NCBI GenBank assembly: GCA_037349105.1
Contig: JAYJMM010000036.1
Coordinates: forward strand, 5,120,001-5,184,000
Direction: 5' to 3'
DNA from: Limnomonas spitsbergensis
Taxonomy: Eukaryota > Chlorophyta > Chlorophyceae > Chlamydomonadales
DNA: 64,000 nucleotides
Shown here in pieces: positions 46,034 through 56,804 of the stretch (position 1 is the stretch's first letter; each line of letters begins with the position of its first letter). The notes under the pieces were generated by a model. It was not told the DNA's origin. It worked only from the letters and a program-made list of their open reading frames with translations, and searched no databases. The translations under genes and the position numbers were made by a program.

Positions 46034-48453
46034 CATCCGCAACATATCCAAGATCTACGCGTGCTCTAAGTACTGCCAGAAGCCCGCCTACTTCAATGTC
46101 ACCGGCTATGGTAAGTGCAACTAAGCACATATGTCGCAACGAAAATGACCATCAACATGGTCTATCTCAATTGTTTTACCAACCCTGGGCCCTGGCACAA
46201 CCTCTCCATATTCCCTCCCCCCCATCCCAGTGGCAGAGCCTGCTGGATTCAGCGGAATTTTCGACGCTCCCAAGAGTTGCGCCGCCTGCGTCTCCAACTC
46301 CAATGTCACCAATGCATGGCCCTGCCTCAACTGGTAGGTTCTGACGAGGGGCACTTGGATCCTTTTGGCGACCCAGCATCAGCCGACCCAGCCTCAGCCC
46401 AGCCCTGATCCCACCTCTTTACCTCTTGTCCCCCTGGTCCCACATGTAGCCCACCCCTCGTCCAACCCTCCGCCCATCTACCATCCCTACTTATTTGTCC
46501 GACCCTATTCCCTCCATCCTATCATCCCACAAACAACCCACCCCTCACCAGACCAGGCCCACCCCTCCCCCCACCCCTCATGCTACCTCATTCCTGCCAC
46601 TGTGTGATGCATCACGCGATATGCACCATAAAAGAATTTGACCCAACTTAAAGGTGCGCCTAGCCCTCGGTCTCCCTGTCAGACCTCAACTTTTCTACCA
46701 CTTTGCCCGCAGCATGCAGCAGAACCCCCAAAACATGACTGCTCGCGAGACGCGCTTTGAGTGTGCCAAGGTCAGTCCCTCTCACACTTCACGGTATCTG
46801 GTCTGAAAACGATTTTTCACTGTGCCTACTTGAAGTGGCCTACTCTGCGAACACACCGAACAAACATTCCTCTTCCACACGTAGAGCGACCCTTACAACG
46901 GTGGTGTTCAGGACTTTGCTGCAGCATGCGGCGGATGTGAGTAGCAAATAATTTCGATATGTTATGGTTTCCATGTGGAATACAAATCTCATATCAGCAA
47001 TTGTCTGAATGCCGGATTTTGGAAGTCAAATGAACACATGTCTCTGTTGACAGCGTTTTTGCAATGCCCAAGGTTACCCAGTACGACCGTTTAGGTCCAA
47101 ATCCCATACCGTTTCCGTATGGTATCGCTCAAATTAACAATACCGTACCATGTTAGAACACCCTGCTGGCCATTTTCTTACCAGTCCGGCAATTTTGGCC
47201 GTACCGTATCCGTATCCGTACCGTACTGTTTGACCGTTCCGTATTTCCGTACCGGGTTACCCTGGCAATGCCGTCCTCCCCATCCTCTGCTGTGAGCTTA
47301 AGACACTACCATCACCAGCGATGGGATGCACACATGTGTTGATGGCTGGGCTAAATGCCTGAGCTTAATGCCTGGCCTGGGTTTAATGCCTGGGCTTAAT
47401 GCCTGGTCTGAGTGCCTGGGCTGCACACATGTATGTGTTAATGCCTGGGCTGAGATCAAGCACGTACATGCATTGGCAAGAGTAAAAGTATAAGTTAACT
47501 ATATATCCTCTCCTGTTGTGCGCTTCAGGCGCTGCCATCACTCGGAACAGCCTAAACACATGTTATAAGTGCCTTACATGCAAGCACAGGTCTGAATGCC
47601 GTAGCTTAGGGTTAAGGGTTTAGGGTGCCTAATATGCAATCACAGGTCTAAATGCCCTTCCCATGCTTCAGGTGCTGCTATCACCAGCGATGGCCTGGCC
47701 CGCAAGCAGTGCATGGACTGTATCACCAACAAGACAGGCAACGTGTTCCAGTACCATGGCGTCATGCAGTGTGTGTCAGATGCTGTCCACAGTGCGGCTG
47801 TCAGTGCCGGCCTGCTGTCCCCCACCGGCGTCTTTGGCCTTTGCTTCCAGAACGACGGGTAAGAAATTACAGGTGGCACACTTCCTACTCGCTCCCCACT
47901 GTCTATATTGACCCACTGTCTTAATTGGTGGCGAGGACCACACACAGCCTTATCTTGCAAATGGCTTGCATGGCCTTGGACCATGAAACATAACTGGTCA
48001 ATAGACCCTTAACCCCAAGCTAGTTCACTTTGTCTGAGTTTTGAGTGCCTGTCCTTTTTGCCCCCTGTCAAGATGGCTGTCAGCTGAATCTGCCCTCCTC
48101 TGCTATGACACCTGCCTGCCCCAAATTTCATACTGCCCTCCCCTTCTGATGCTTTGCCTACCCCCTGCCCCCACAGAACAATCTTCTTCGACTCGAGCTG
48201 CGTTGACTGCATGCACAAGGCAATTGACTTTGAGGGTTGCAATCCTGTACCCAAGGCCTACGCATGCTCCGCCTACTGCCAGAACCCACTATTGGTTCAT
48301 GATGGTGAGATGCGCTGCCTGGAGTCAGGCTTGCACGCTTACCCCTTGGGCCCTGGTGTGTGTACCCTTAACCCCCGCCAACATAACTTGCCTACCTTTT
48401 ATCTGATGGAGCTAGGCTTGGCTCGCCACTTCCCCAGCGAGTGGAAGTTATGA
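46034..48453 (+). CDS. Cysteine-rich, probably secreted protein (5' partial), six exons
   Basis: Exons: 46034-46110, 46231-46333, 46713-46770, 46885-46936, 47672-47858, 48177-48453, all GT-AG with phases that fit. The protein repeats a cysteine pattern: CAACVSN...CLNC, ECAK...AACGGCA, QCMDCITNKTGN, GLCFQNDG, DSSCVDCMHKAIDFEGC and PKAYACSAYCQ; the KIYACSKYCQKP of exon 1 is a second copy of the YACSAYCQNP unit in exon 6. N-glycosylation sequons (NVT twice, NMT, NKT) and paired cysteines suggest disulphide-bonded extracellular or cell-wall protein; that is inference. No signal peptide is seen because the start is missing. Exon 6 has a GTGAG donor at 48305, matching the exon 1 end, so more exons may once have followed; as read, it continues to TGA at 48451. 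Family not recognised. Confidence 0.6.
47069..47264. mobile_element. hAT-like MITE with perfect 8-bp target duplication, copy 2
   Basis: The same family as 28102-28296: ends CAAGGTTACCCAGTACG and CCGTACCGGGTTACCCTG, flanked by GCAATGCC at 47061-47068 and 47265-47272. Inserted in the intron before exon 5 of the Cys-rich gene. More diverged in the CCGTA interior than copy 1. Confidence 0.85.
47303..47671 (+). repeat. Decayed copies of Cys-rich gene exon 5 start, with minisatellite between
   Basis: ACACTACCATCACCAGCGATGG (split as ACACTACCATCACC and AGCGATGG, 47303) and CTTCAG then GCGCTGCCATCACTCGG (47529) precede the true exon CTTCAG then GTGCTGCTATCACCAGCG at 47672. Between them lies a TTAATGCCTGGGC minisatellite (47350-47455). 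Confidence 0.7.
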
Positions 48454-48792
48454 GATATACACGTGGGTGAATGCCATATTTGCTCCAAAGAAAGAAAAAA
48501 GAAAGCTACGCGCTATTTGGGCGTGGAGGTTGAGGAAACAATGCAGCACGTAGCCACATCCGCGCCATTACCAAGTACCATAGTGGTCTCGTTGTCCTAG
48601 CGAACACGTTGACCACTCAACTGAACATGCATACCTGAACACGCATGCCTGAACAAAGGAGCTTTTCCTTCTGTCCCTCTCCTACCTCTCCCCTGGGTTT
48701 CTCTCCCAAGAAGTCCATCCAAAGTGACAGCCCCTTTGTCTTCTTTTGGTTCAGCCTGTAACAGCCTGCTTGTTGCCTTTCCTTCATGCATA

Positions 48793-49362
48793 CCGTAAAG
48801 CCACTTTAACTCCACGCACCCCCAAAAAAGGAATTTAATTTTCGGCCGCGCACCCCAAAAAGAATTTTAAAAACGGTCGCGCAGCCACGAAATTTTAATT
48901 TAATTTAACGCCGCGCAGCACGAAATTTAATTAAACATCGCGCATCACTGGAAATAATTAAAATTTTCGCCTGCGCAGCACTTTCAGCCAGTACTGGGGC
49001 CCGGGGGGCTCAGTGGTACTACGGAACGTCCACCCTGAGGTCTGCAGTCCGAATCCTGTCTATGTTCAGCACTTTCAGCCGGTAGTGCTCATCTGAGTTA
49101 TCAGTAGTGTTACCATGCAGGGCTATTTGGGCACACTTGACAAGGATGCCTGAACGGATGTCGAATCAAACAGTCGCGCGCTAGCGCGCAAAATTTGTAA
49201 AAATGCTGTTTTTAATTCATACCGCGCACCCCCAAAATAATTGTTTGGGCACCTGACTGACGCTCCGCGCAGCGGCAATTTTTGAATTAATATTAGCGCG
49301 CAGTCATGTCCGCGCACCCCAATAATTATTTAATTACGAGCGGAGCTAAAGTGGTTCTACGG
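48793..49362. mobile_element. TA-flanked MITE (Tc1/mariner-like) of 570 bp
   Basis: Left end CCGTAAAGCCACTTTAACTCC; the right end read in reverse complement is CCGTAGAACCACTTTAGCTCC, 18 of 21 matching. TA flanks both ends. The interior alternates AT-rich blocks with GCGCACCCC/GCGCAGCA units and holds a tRNA-like insertion. Confidence 0.7.
48991..49067 (+). ncRNA. tRNA-like insertion flanked by 14-bp direct repeats (tRNA relic or SINE head)
   Basis: GGGCTCAGTGGTAC resembles a tRNA A box and GTCCGAATCC a B box with one change, about 40 bases apart as in a tRNA. The 77-base insert is bounded by CAGCACTTTCAGCC at 48977-48990 and 49068-49081. A full cloverleaf does not form by eye, so it is not a functional tRNA. 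Confidence 0.4.
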
Positions 49363-49604
49363 TATCCCCATAGTCGCCACTGCTACAGAATGCTCCTCGT
49401 GCGTGGTTGGCGAGTACCCTCTGGACGCATGTGCCTGCTCCAACTGGTGAGAAGAAGACCCAAACCTTGGCTGACACCAGGATGTAAGGTGGCCTTTGTC
49501 CTGGAGGCCTGAAGTCAAGATAGCTAGTGCAAAGGCACATGTTAATTATGTAGCCCAATTGCGAGTCTTCAGGATGGTATTTCTCTTCTCATTTATTCAT
49601 AAGA
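49363..49604. other. No feature recognised
   Basis: Short spacer between the TA-flanked MITE and the minisatellite of repeat B. Confidence 0.3.
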
Positions 49605-50350
49605 ACGCCTGGCCCTCCCATGTAACACCACGAAAACAGCGCTTGGCCTCCCATGCAGTACTCCTAAAGCAGCGCCTGATCCTCCCATGCAGCACTCCTA
49701 AAGCATCGCCTGGCCCTCCCATGCAACGCCCCTAAAACATCGCCGAGCACTCCCATGCAACGCCCCTGAAACAACGCTTCTCTTCCATGCAGCACCCCCA
49801 AACCTGACGCATGACCCTCTCAAAACAGCGCCTAGCCTGCCATGCAACACGCATGGGCCCCCCCCCCCCCCCACCCCCACCACCACCTCCCCCAATGTAG
49901 CTTCTTTAAAGATGTCCCATTAAACCATGCATACCAAGGACACTAAGTATCCACCTGCGATATGCTGGCCAACGTGACATGATCTGCTACCCGCAGGAAA
50001 GCAAAAATGCATGCTCTAGTTGTTGATTGTTGTTGTTTCATCTGATGTTGTTGCTGAGACTGTTGTTGTTGTTGCTGCTGCTGCTGCTGATGATAATTTG
50101 GGCAAGGAACCGTCTCATAAGGGGAGTGACAACACAGCATACCAGCCGAGGCGGTGGGCATGACAAGGGATCTTTGGAGGGCAGCGATCCTATTGCCCAG
50201 GCGCTTAGGGATCCCTCTGTCAGTCAGGCACTCAGGCCCCGCCCACCGGTGCCGCGTTATATAATAAGCAAGTAAACCATTGCACCAAGTGCAACCTGCC
50301 CAAGCTTGAGCACTGGCGCCCTGCCTGGGCGCTAGGCCAACAAGCTCGGA
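49605..50350 (+). repeat. Dispersed repeat B, copy 1
   Basis: Direct match to 58830-59610: a ~34-bp minisatellite (CTCCCATGCAACGCCCCTAAA with CATCGCC), a poly-C/CACC tract, a GCGATAT..TGGCCA block, a TTG/CTG triplet run, then a conserved block with GGAACCGTCTCAT.AGG and CAAGCTTGAGCACTGG. In the second copy the last block encodes CAKCNLPKLEHWCP, a CXXC...HXC knuckle seen in some transposon proteins; here that frame is disrupted. Confidence 0.75.
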
Positions 50351-51125
50351 CACCAGGTATTGAAGCAGACGCCTGTGATGCCACAGGGTAAAAATAAACA
50401 GACATGCACGCTCACAAGTCTGAAGTCTTTTAGCTCGGCACTTAAGCATGTCCCAATTGAGGCTGATTGCATTCTGTATGTCAGCTAGCTGCCGAAATTG
50501 AGAATGTGCACGCAGCAGCCTGCCTCAAAAGACTTGGCTGGACGGAGAAAACAGGTGATAGACAAACATGGTCATAAGGGCTGTCATGTACAGACCAAAA
50601 GCAGCCAAGCGGACGAGTAGGGCCCGACATGCATGCTCAGCCCACACAACACCAGCGCAGTAGCACACACACCGCAGTCAGCCAATGCAGCAGCGGAGCA
50701 AGCCAGACTACTGGTATTCAAAATATAGAAGGGCCATCGCATGCACAGGAACTGGCCTACCTACTGGTATGCATCAAGTTAACAATGCAGGGCCCAGAGA
50801 TAGTGTTCATTGCCATGACGCACAGCCATGCACAAGTCACTCGTTCTTGGTGCGCACACGTCACTCGAGGGCTGTGCCAAAGGAACAGCTTTTACAAATG
50901 GGTGTCGAAGTACCGAGCGCTTTGCTGCGTTGGCGAGTCTGCATGGCTGAATTCATTGGATCTGGAGTCCAGGGAAGGAGGAGCTCTGTCGGATGCAATA
51001 TAGAGAGCGCAAAGTGAACAAAATATCGTGACAGTGGCCACGTCGCCTGAAGGTAGATTCTATGAGGTGGGAAATCGAGAAAGTGCCGGTGCGTGTCTTG
51101 AGGAAGAAAGAAATTTCCCCAGGGA
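50345..51125 (-). repeat. Dispersed repeat A, copy 2 (inverted; MITE empty site)
   Basis: Reverse complement of 27355-28335 without the MITE. At the insertion point it reads TTTTTACCCTGTGGCATCACAGG, i.e. a single target sequence. The frame at 50861-51145 on the minus strand is conserved with the one at 27240-27617. Confidence 0.75.
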
Positions 51126-51619
51126 CTAGGCAGTAAAGTAGGCAAGTCACCTCTGGTATGAACAGGGAAAAAAAGGGAGGAACTTGCAAGATGTCACTGT
51201 GACTTCTTTTGAAAATAGAAATCGTGCCAGAGTCAATACCGCGTCTCCCCAGTTAATACACATCCAATTCAGGCTCATACCCAATGCTTTCAACATGAGT
51301 ACGCACAGGACCTTTCGTGTCTGTCCCACTCAACAAGGGGAAGAATGCAGGCCAGTTATTAAGGACCTTGCAATTTAGTCTCGTTGGAACGGTAATCTGT
51401 GACCTTGAGCTGCAGCTGGGATACGATTCCACTGACATCACGCCACAGGAACTGCAGCGGGTCGTCATCGATGTCAGCGATGCCATTGTGGAGCCATGGC
51501 AGCTGTGCAAAGGCAGCATCAAGGGGCCCAGCTGTCCAGCAAAACAGCTCTTGAATGGGTCCTTCAGCTTTGAGCCGTGCAGTGTCAAGTCCAGCTGTAT
51601 GGGCCACCCTTTCTAGCAG
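51126..51619. other. Unassigned stretch before the transposase-like gene
   Basis: Both strands are open over 51317-51616 without motifs. It may include upstream exons of the following gene, but no splice link could be made. Confidence 0.3.
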
Positions 51620-51621
51620 CA

Positions 51622-54606
51622 ATGGAGGGCCGTGCAGGAGTTGGACTGCGTGATGGCTGCAATGGCATTCTTCAGGATCTCTACCATGGGGCTGAGCGCT
51701 TTGATGGAGTGCTACAGCCTGGCCACAGCTCCAAGACCTCTGCCAAGTCGCTCTTCTACGAGTGCTTTCTCATGGAGGATGAGGAAGACGCGAAGGCATG
51801 GGTTGATGCGGGACGCCCTGGTGGTGTGGACAACAGGAGGGACTATGTGCGCTGCTATGTCCCTCAGCCTGAGGTTCTGCTGCCTCGCTTTGATGGCCTG
51901 GTCAAGCGGTTCGGCAACGCCCCGTGCAATCATCTAGGCGGGCTGCAGCTGTACCAGAAGGGAGCACACCGCCAGTTTGACCTCATCCGAGCTGATATTG
52001 TGGCAATGAAATACAGCGGTGAGTCGACAGCTGCAAAGATGGGTGCATATTTTAAGTGGCGGTAGATTTTAGAAAGCTGCTGGATTTAAATGGCTGCAGG
52101 TTTTAAGTAGCGGTAGGTTTTAGACAGCTGCTAAATTTAAATGGCGACAGGTTTCAGGTGGCTACATGTTCAGAAGCGGTAGGTTTTAGACAGCTGCTGG
52201 ATTTAAATGGCTGCAGGTTTGAGATGGCTGTGTTTATTCTCAATGCCAAACCTGAACCTGCATTTTGTGGGTCCCACCTGCAGATCCGATGTATGCCAGC
52301 GGTGCGAGGGTCCCCCTTCACAAGAACATCGAGGCTGACCCCAATAAGCTGGCCAAGTGGGCGTGCTTCCGGGGAACCAACAAGGCTGAGAACTATTTTC
52401 GGTACGTATTAAACTGAAATGTACATGCTCCACCTGCTCATGAAAACCACACCTCATGAGGTATCAAGAAAAAAATGATGCAACGTCTATGAAATTAAAA
52501 ATGATGCCACTGTTTATCAAACAGAATATCTGACCTCCCTCCAGAGGTCTCCCCTGGCTGCAGTGCCACAGTTTATAACACTATAAATGATGTCACTGTT
52601 TATGAAATATAAATTCTTGCCTTCTGGTGTTTTTGTATAACTGGAAATGATGTCACTATCTATGGACACAAATGCTGCCTTAGTTTTTTCATTCCAACAC
52701 AGGCACTTCCATGATATCCTGCCCGGCGGTAACAACTCTGTCGGCAACGCTGAGCGCCTTTTCGCTGTGCACAACCTGGCATGGAATCTGGATAGGACAG
52801 CTGCGTGTGCCGGGGAGTGCGACTACATTTGCTATGACCTTCCTCTGATGGTGACTGCCAATACTGCAGCCCAGTCTGCCGGCATTGACCTGCCCTTCCC
52901 TGGTGTGAATGACCCCCCCCCCACGGAGGAGAAGTTCTTGTTTGATCACCTTCAGACCAAGCTAGTCCCCAGCAACATGCCTGATGCAGAGATCATCAAG
53001 GCAGGACGGCAGATGTACAGCAACCGCCGTGGGGCACCGCATGCATGGAAGGTAGCAGATGCCCCGCCTCTGGAGGACCTGCTTTCTCTTGGGAAGGGTG
53101 CAGACCTGCAAGATGCTGTCTCCAAGATGGCCCAGTCTCAGCCTGCCCAGCTTTTGCAGCTTGTGCAGGCAGCATTGCAAAAGCTGGGGCCGACAGGTGC
53201 CCCCTCTCCCTTCCATGTGGCGTCTGCCTCCCCCCCCCTTCAGAGGTCTCCCCACCAGGGGTCAGGGCATGGGGGGGTCATGCAGCCAGGAGCAGCTACC
53301 TCTGTCTCCCCCCCCCTTCAGTGGTCTCCCCTGCCCGCATTGCTACAGCAGCTAGGAGCACCTGGGGCTCCCTCCACCCACCAGGGGTCAGGGCATGGGG
53401 GTTCATGCAGCCAGGAGCAGCTGCCTCTGCCTCCCCCCCCTTCAGTGGTCTCCTCTGCCCGCATTGCTACAGCAGCTAGGAGTAGCTGCCTCTGCTTCCC
53501 CCCCCCTTCAGAGATCTCCCCTGCCCGCATTGCTACAGCAGCTAAGAGCAGCTGGGGCCCCCTCCACCCACCGGGGGTCAGGGCATGGGGGGTTCATGCA
53601 GCCAGGAGCAGCTGCCTCTGCCTCCCCCCCCATTCAGAGGTCTCACTTGCCTGCATTACCACAGCAGCTAGGAGCAGCTGGGGCTCCCTCCACCCACCAG
53701 GGGTCAGGGCATGGGGGGTTCATGCAGCCAGGAGCAGCTGCCTCTGTCTGCCCCCCCCTTCAGAGGTCTCCCCTGCCTGCATTGCCACAGCAGCTAGGGG
53801 CAGCTGGGGCTCCCTCCACCCACCAGGGGTCAGGGCATGGGGCAGCTTGCACTCCATCCCCCCTGCCAGGTGTCACCTAGGCTGAGTGCTCCAGCCTGAG
53901 GAGGCCGCTGGAGACCAGTCAAACAAGCAACAGCAAGGTGGGAGTTGCGAAGTCGAGGCAGAGGAAGGGAATGTGGGTGAGACAACACATGGGTGCTCGA
54001 CGTGCCACTATCCTCAGTTGCAGCAGCCCCATCAGCACCACTGCGGAGATTGCTCTGTTTAATGAGCTCCTGCCCAAACACACCCGGGGTGTCAAGACAG
54101 ATTTTTCCAGCATGGTCAGGGAGTACAATCAGGAGGTCATCAACGCCTTGCAAGTTCCTCAGATTGCCGGGCAGCATGGCAATGCCCTGAACCCCAAGAC
54201 TGAAAAGCAGCTTGCAGCATTTGACCGAACAGTTGCAAGGGAGCTGAGCCGGAGGGTGCAGCTGGCATGATGGAGGCTCTGTCTTCCACTGCACTTGTCC
54301 CACATGTTGTCTCTCCTGTTGTGCAGAATGGAGGGTTCTGCATTTGGGCACATGATGGTGGCTGCCAAGGCCAGCGCCAAGAGGAAGGGAGAGAACCTGG
54401 AGCCTAGCACACAGCCAGATCCTGGACCCCGCCCGGCACACCCCGGCAGGGCGAACCTAGAGAGGCCCAACAAGCAGGGCCATGGACCCAAGTCCTGCCG
54501 TTGTGGTTGGAAGCCTGGCCAGGATGGTCTGGTTCTCAGCAAGCACCGGGTCACTTGCCAGGCATACCAGGCCTTCGTGAACGGCAAGAAGCCTAGAGTA
54601 GAGTAG
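51622..54606 (+). CDS. Transposase-like gene with minisatellite-expanded exon
   Basis: Exons 51622-52018, 52284-52401 and 52703-about 53230 join in phase. They encode an acidic/basic region, PEVLLPRFDGLVKRFGN, then CFRGTNKAENYFRHFHDILP followed by NSVGNAERLFAVHNLAWNLDR. An RGT-x-x-x-E-x-Y/H-x-x-x-x-x-x-L motif before a Leu-rich W-N helix occurs near the C-terminus of RNase H-like transposases in algae and other eukaryotes; the exact superfamily is uncertain. Coding then enters a Pro/Gln/Gly-rich minisatellite where poly-C length changes shift the frame, and this frame stops at 53885. Downstream, 54020-54270 (EIALFNELLPKHTRG) and 54325-54606 encode the apparent C-terminus, ending in a CRCG...H...C finger. 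TGTAA lies 13 bases after the stop. Splicing after 53230 is unresolved; possibly a relic. Confidence 0.45.
53225..53875 (+). repeat. Coding-region minisatellite, five to six ~105-125-bp units
   Basis: The unit is CCCCCCCTTCAG.GGTCTCCC, then GCATTGCTACAGCAGCTAGG, CACCAGGGGTCAGGGCATGG and ATGCAGCCAGGAGCAGCTGC. One unit is shortened. All three forward frames are largely open, encoding QLGAAGAPSTHQGSGHGG-like peptides in one of them. Confidence 0.85.
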
Positions 54607-55339
54607 AAGCTTCACAAGTGTAATGAGACTGAGCAATTGTCTCATTGTATTATTTAATAACTTTGTCCTCATGCTGGTGGCCTGGTGGGTGCCAACTTAT
54701 GGCATTCCTATCATTGTTTGCCTCTAATATGACTATGAGGCTGGCTGGTTATTGTGTGCTTGCTGATTTTGTGCATGCTGACAGAAGTGTGAGAGGTGTG
54801 TCAGTGTGCCATGACTGTGCACCAACTTTTGGTCGACTACCGACCAGAATGGAATGGAATAGTAAAATGTATAATAACGCTACTACAATTTTGCTTTCGT
54901 TCGCTCGCTGTCCACTGAAATTCGACGGGCTGGTGCAGGCTACTTCCTCCACAAGGGAGACCGCTGGCCGCAACTTCACCCAGAGGTGCGCCTTTCCCCC
55001 AATAAGAAGTTAGATAAGTAGCAGGCGCAGCGCTGCGCGCTGCGCAAGATGCCTACATCCCCCCTACTTCCACGCTTTTTCCCCTACAGAAGTCACTATT
55101 TTCCCAGAACCCGCCCATCTGTCACAAGGCTGCCCTCGGGTTCAGTGAGCTCGGCTAGGTGGTGGATTTCGAAGTTGAAGCGAGGGTAGAGAATATTTGG
55201 AGGGATTTTTAGGGAGTGGCCAGCGTGTGTTTCTTTTTCTTTAGACTTAACAAGGTGTGGGACCGGCCGCCCAACCCTAGAAAACCTGAGAGGCTGACAC
55301 ACACAAAAAACAGACCCCATGCAACCCGCAAACTGCATG
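54607..55339. other. Intergenic, no gene recognised
   Basis: Apart from the TGTAA signal at 54619, nothing structured was seen. Confidence 0.3.
54619..54623 (+). terminator. Candidate TGTAA polyadenylation signal
   Basis: TGTAA 13 bases after the stop of the zinc-finger-ending frame, which supports that frame as a real gene end. Confidence 0.4.
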
Positions 55340-56594
55340 GTGATGGCATGCCATTTATATATTCATTTAAAGCAGGTGCAGAAACAGGAACATATATAAT
55401 TTTGTACTGTGAGATTATGTCAAATTTCGAATACCGGTTAGCATGTCTTTTTAGTTTTTTATCTAAATATGTCTGGTAGAAGCGCTTGCCTGTAGTACTA
55501 GGATTCCTCGTCCATTTTCCGTCCCATTCAGTGTATTACGGAGAAGAGGTAACACCACGCTTCCGAGACGAATTCAATACAAGTCCGAATGCACATGTTT
55601 CAAACAGGGTACCACCGCGACAAACGTGAAAATAAGCTGCATGCCGTTGACGAACATGGAATGAACATGCCTTCGCATGCCATCACATGCCATTCGCATG
55701 CCCTTGCATGCCATTCGTATGCCATGGCATGCCATTCGTATGCCATGGCATGCCATGCCTTCGCATGCCATTCACATGAACACGCCTAACGCCTTGACAT
55801 GAACATGGAATGAACACACCTTCGCATGTCATCGCATGAACACGCCTTTGCATGCCATTTTGGCGCCCTTAATTGTTGACGATTAGGATAGATGTTAGAT
55901 GGCTATCTACCCCTTCAATTGGCTCTGAAAGTGCAAGGCATCTACAGACGTATACGCGCGCACGCCCCATACTGGTCCCCTAGATCCCCACTGTTCATAC
56001 CCTACGGGCTTATATGCTTTCACGTATGTGTGTCCACCTCTGCAAAGTGTGGGCCCGTTTCTATACGTAAATGCTTGAATTGCAAAGACTTTTGGGCATT
56101 GGCATAGTCTCCTTCTGTGACGCTCTATTGCCGAAAGCGAGCCTGACCCATTCGTCGCCGAACCCCGAGTATAAGGAGGAAACCCTGATTGTGAAGAGAA
56201 CGATCGTCCGTATCTGTGATGTGTCATGAAACCCTAATGTGTCATGAAACCCTGCAGTGAGCGCGTACAAGAAAGGTGATCCTGCGAGATCTTTCCTTCT
56301 AATTTGTTGCTGAACAATAAGTATTTTTCATATTCACTACATAAGGCTTCTTCATGGAGGGTATGACCCCGCGACGAAGGTAGCTTGTTTCACACACATT
56401 CCATTCATTGAAGTATGGCGTGGCTCAACCTTTTCACTTGCATTCCATTCGATCGCCTGTGTTTTACATTTCGAGCGCAACCTTTGTTTTGCGTCTCATC
56501 CCCGGCATCTCTCCTCGCCCTCTTCTCGCCCCGTCGTGGAGGACATTCGATTGATTCATTAATCAATCGAATGGCATCCACGATATAAAAGATC
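55340..56594 (+). repeat. Dispersed repeat C, copy 2
   Basis: Its left part matches 31150-31480 and its right part matches 33590-34215, so the two modules are adjacent here. Between them a GCATGCCATTCGCATGCC minisatellite (55655-55860) has expanded; in the other copy only traces (CCTTCGCATGTC, 33704) remain. Confidence 0.7.
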
Positions 56595-56800
56595 AAGTTC
56601 GTGCTGCGACGTCCGGGCTTTTTCGACCACGGCTTAGTGGCGCTCGTCCGAAGATCACACCAGACAGACACGAAGGTGATGAGCAATCGACCGAGTGTGC
56701 ACTCGATCGATTGCTCACCTTCGTATTTGTCTGATGTTGTCTTCGGACCAGCGCCACTAAGCCGTGGTCGAAAGAGCCCGCACGTCACAACACGAGTTTA
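56595..56800. repeat. Long hairpin, about 100-base arms with almost no loop
   Basis: The left arm AAGTTCGTGCTGCGACGTCC...GCAATCGACCGAGT is mirrored by ACTCGATCGATTGC...ACGTCACAACACGAGTTT, centred at about 56698. Most positions pair, including a 20-base stretch TCGACCACGGCTTAGTGGCG. The single-arm version exists in repeat C copy 1 at 34100-34210. Confidence 0.85.
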
Positions 56801-56804
56801 ATCT

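Noticed and set aside
50027..50275. Leu-rich frame at the TTG/CTG run
   Set aside because: Triplet repeat translated; the same run is found in the dispersed repeat B copy without a gene.
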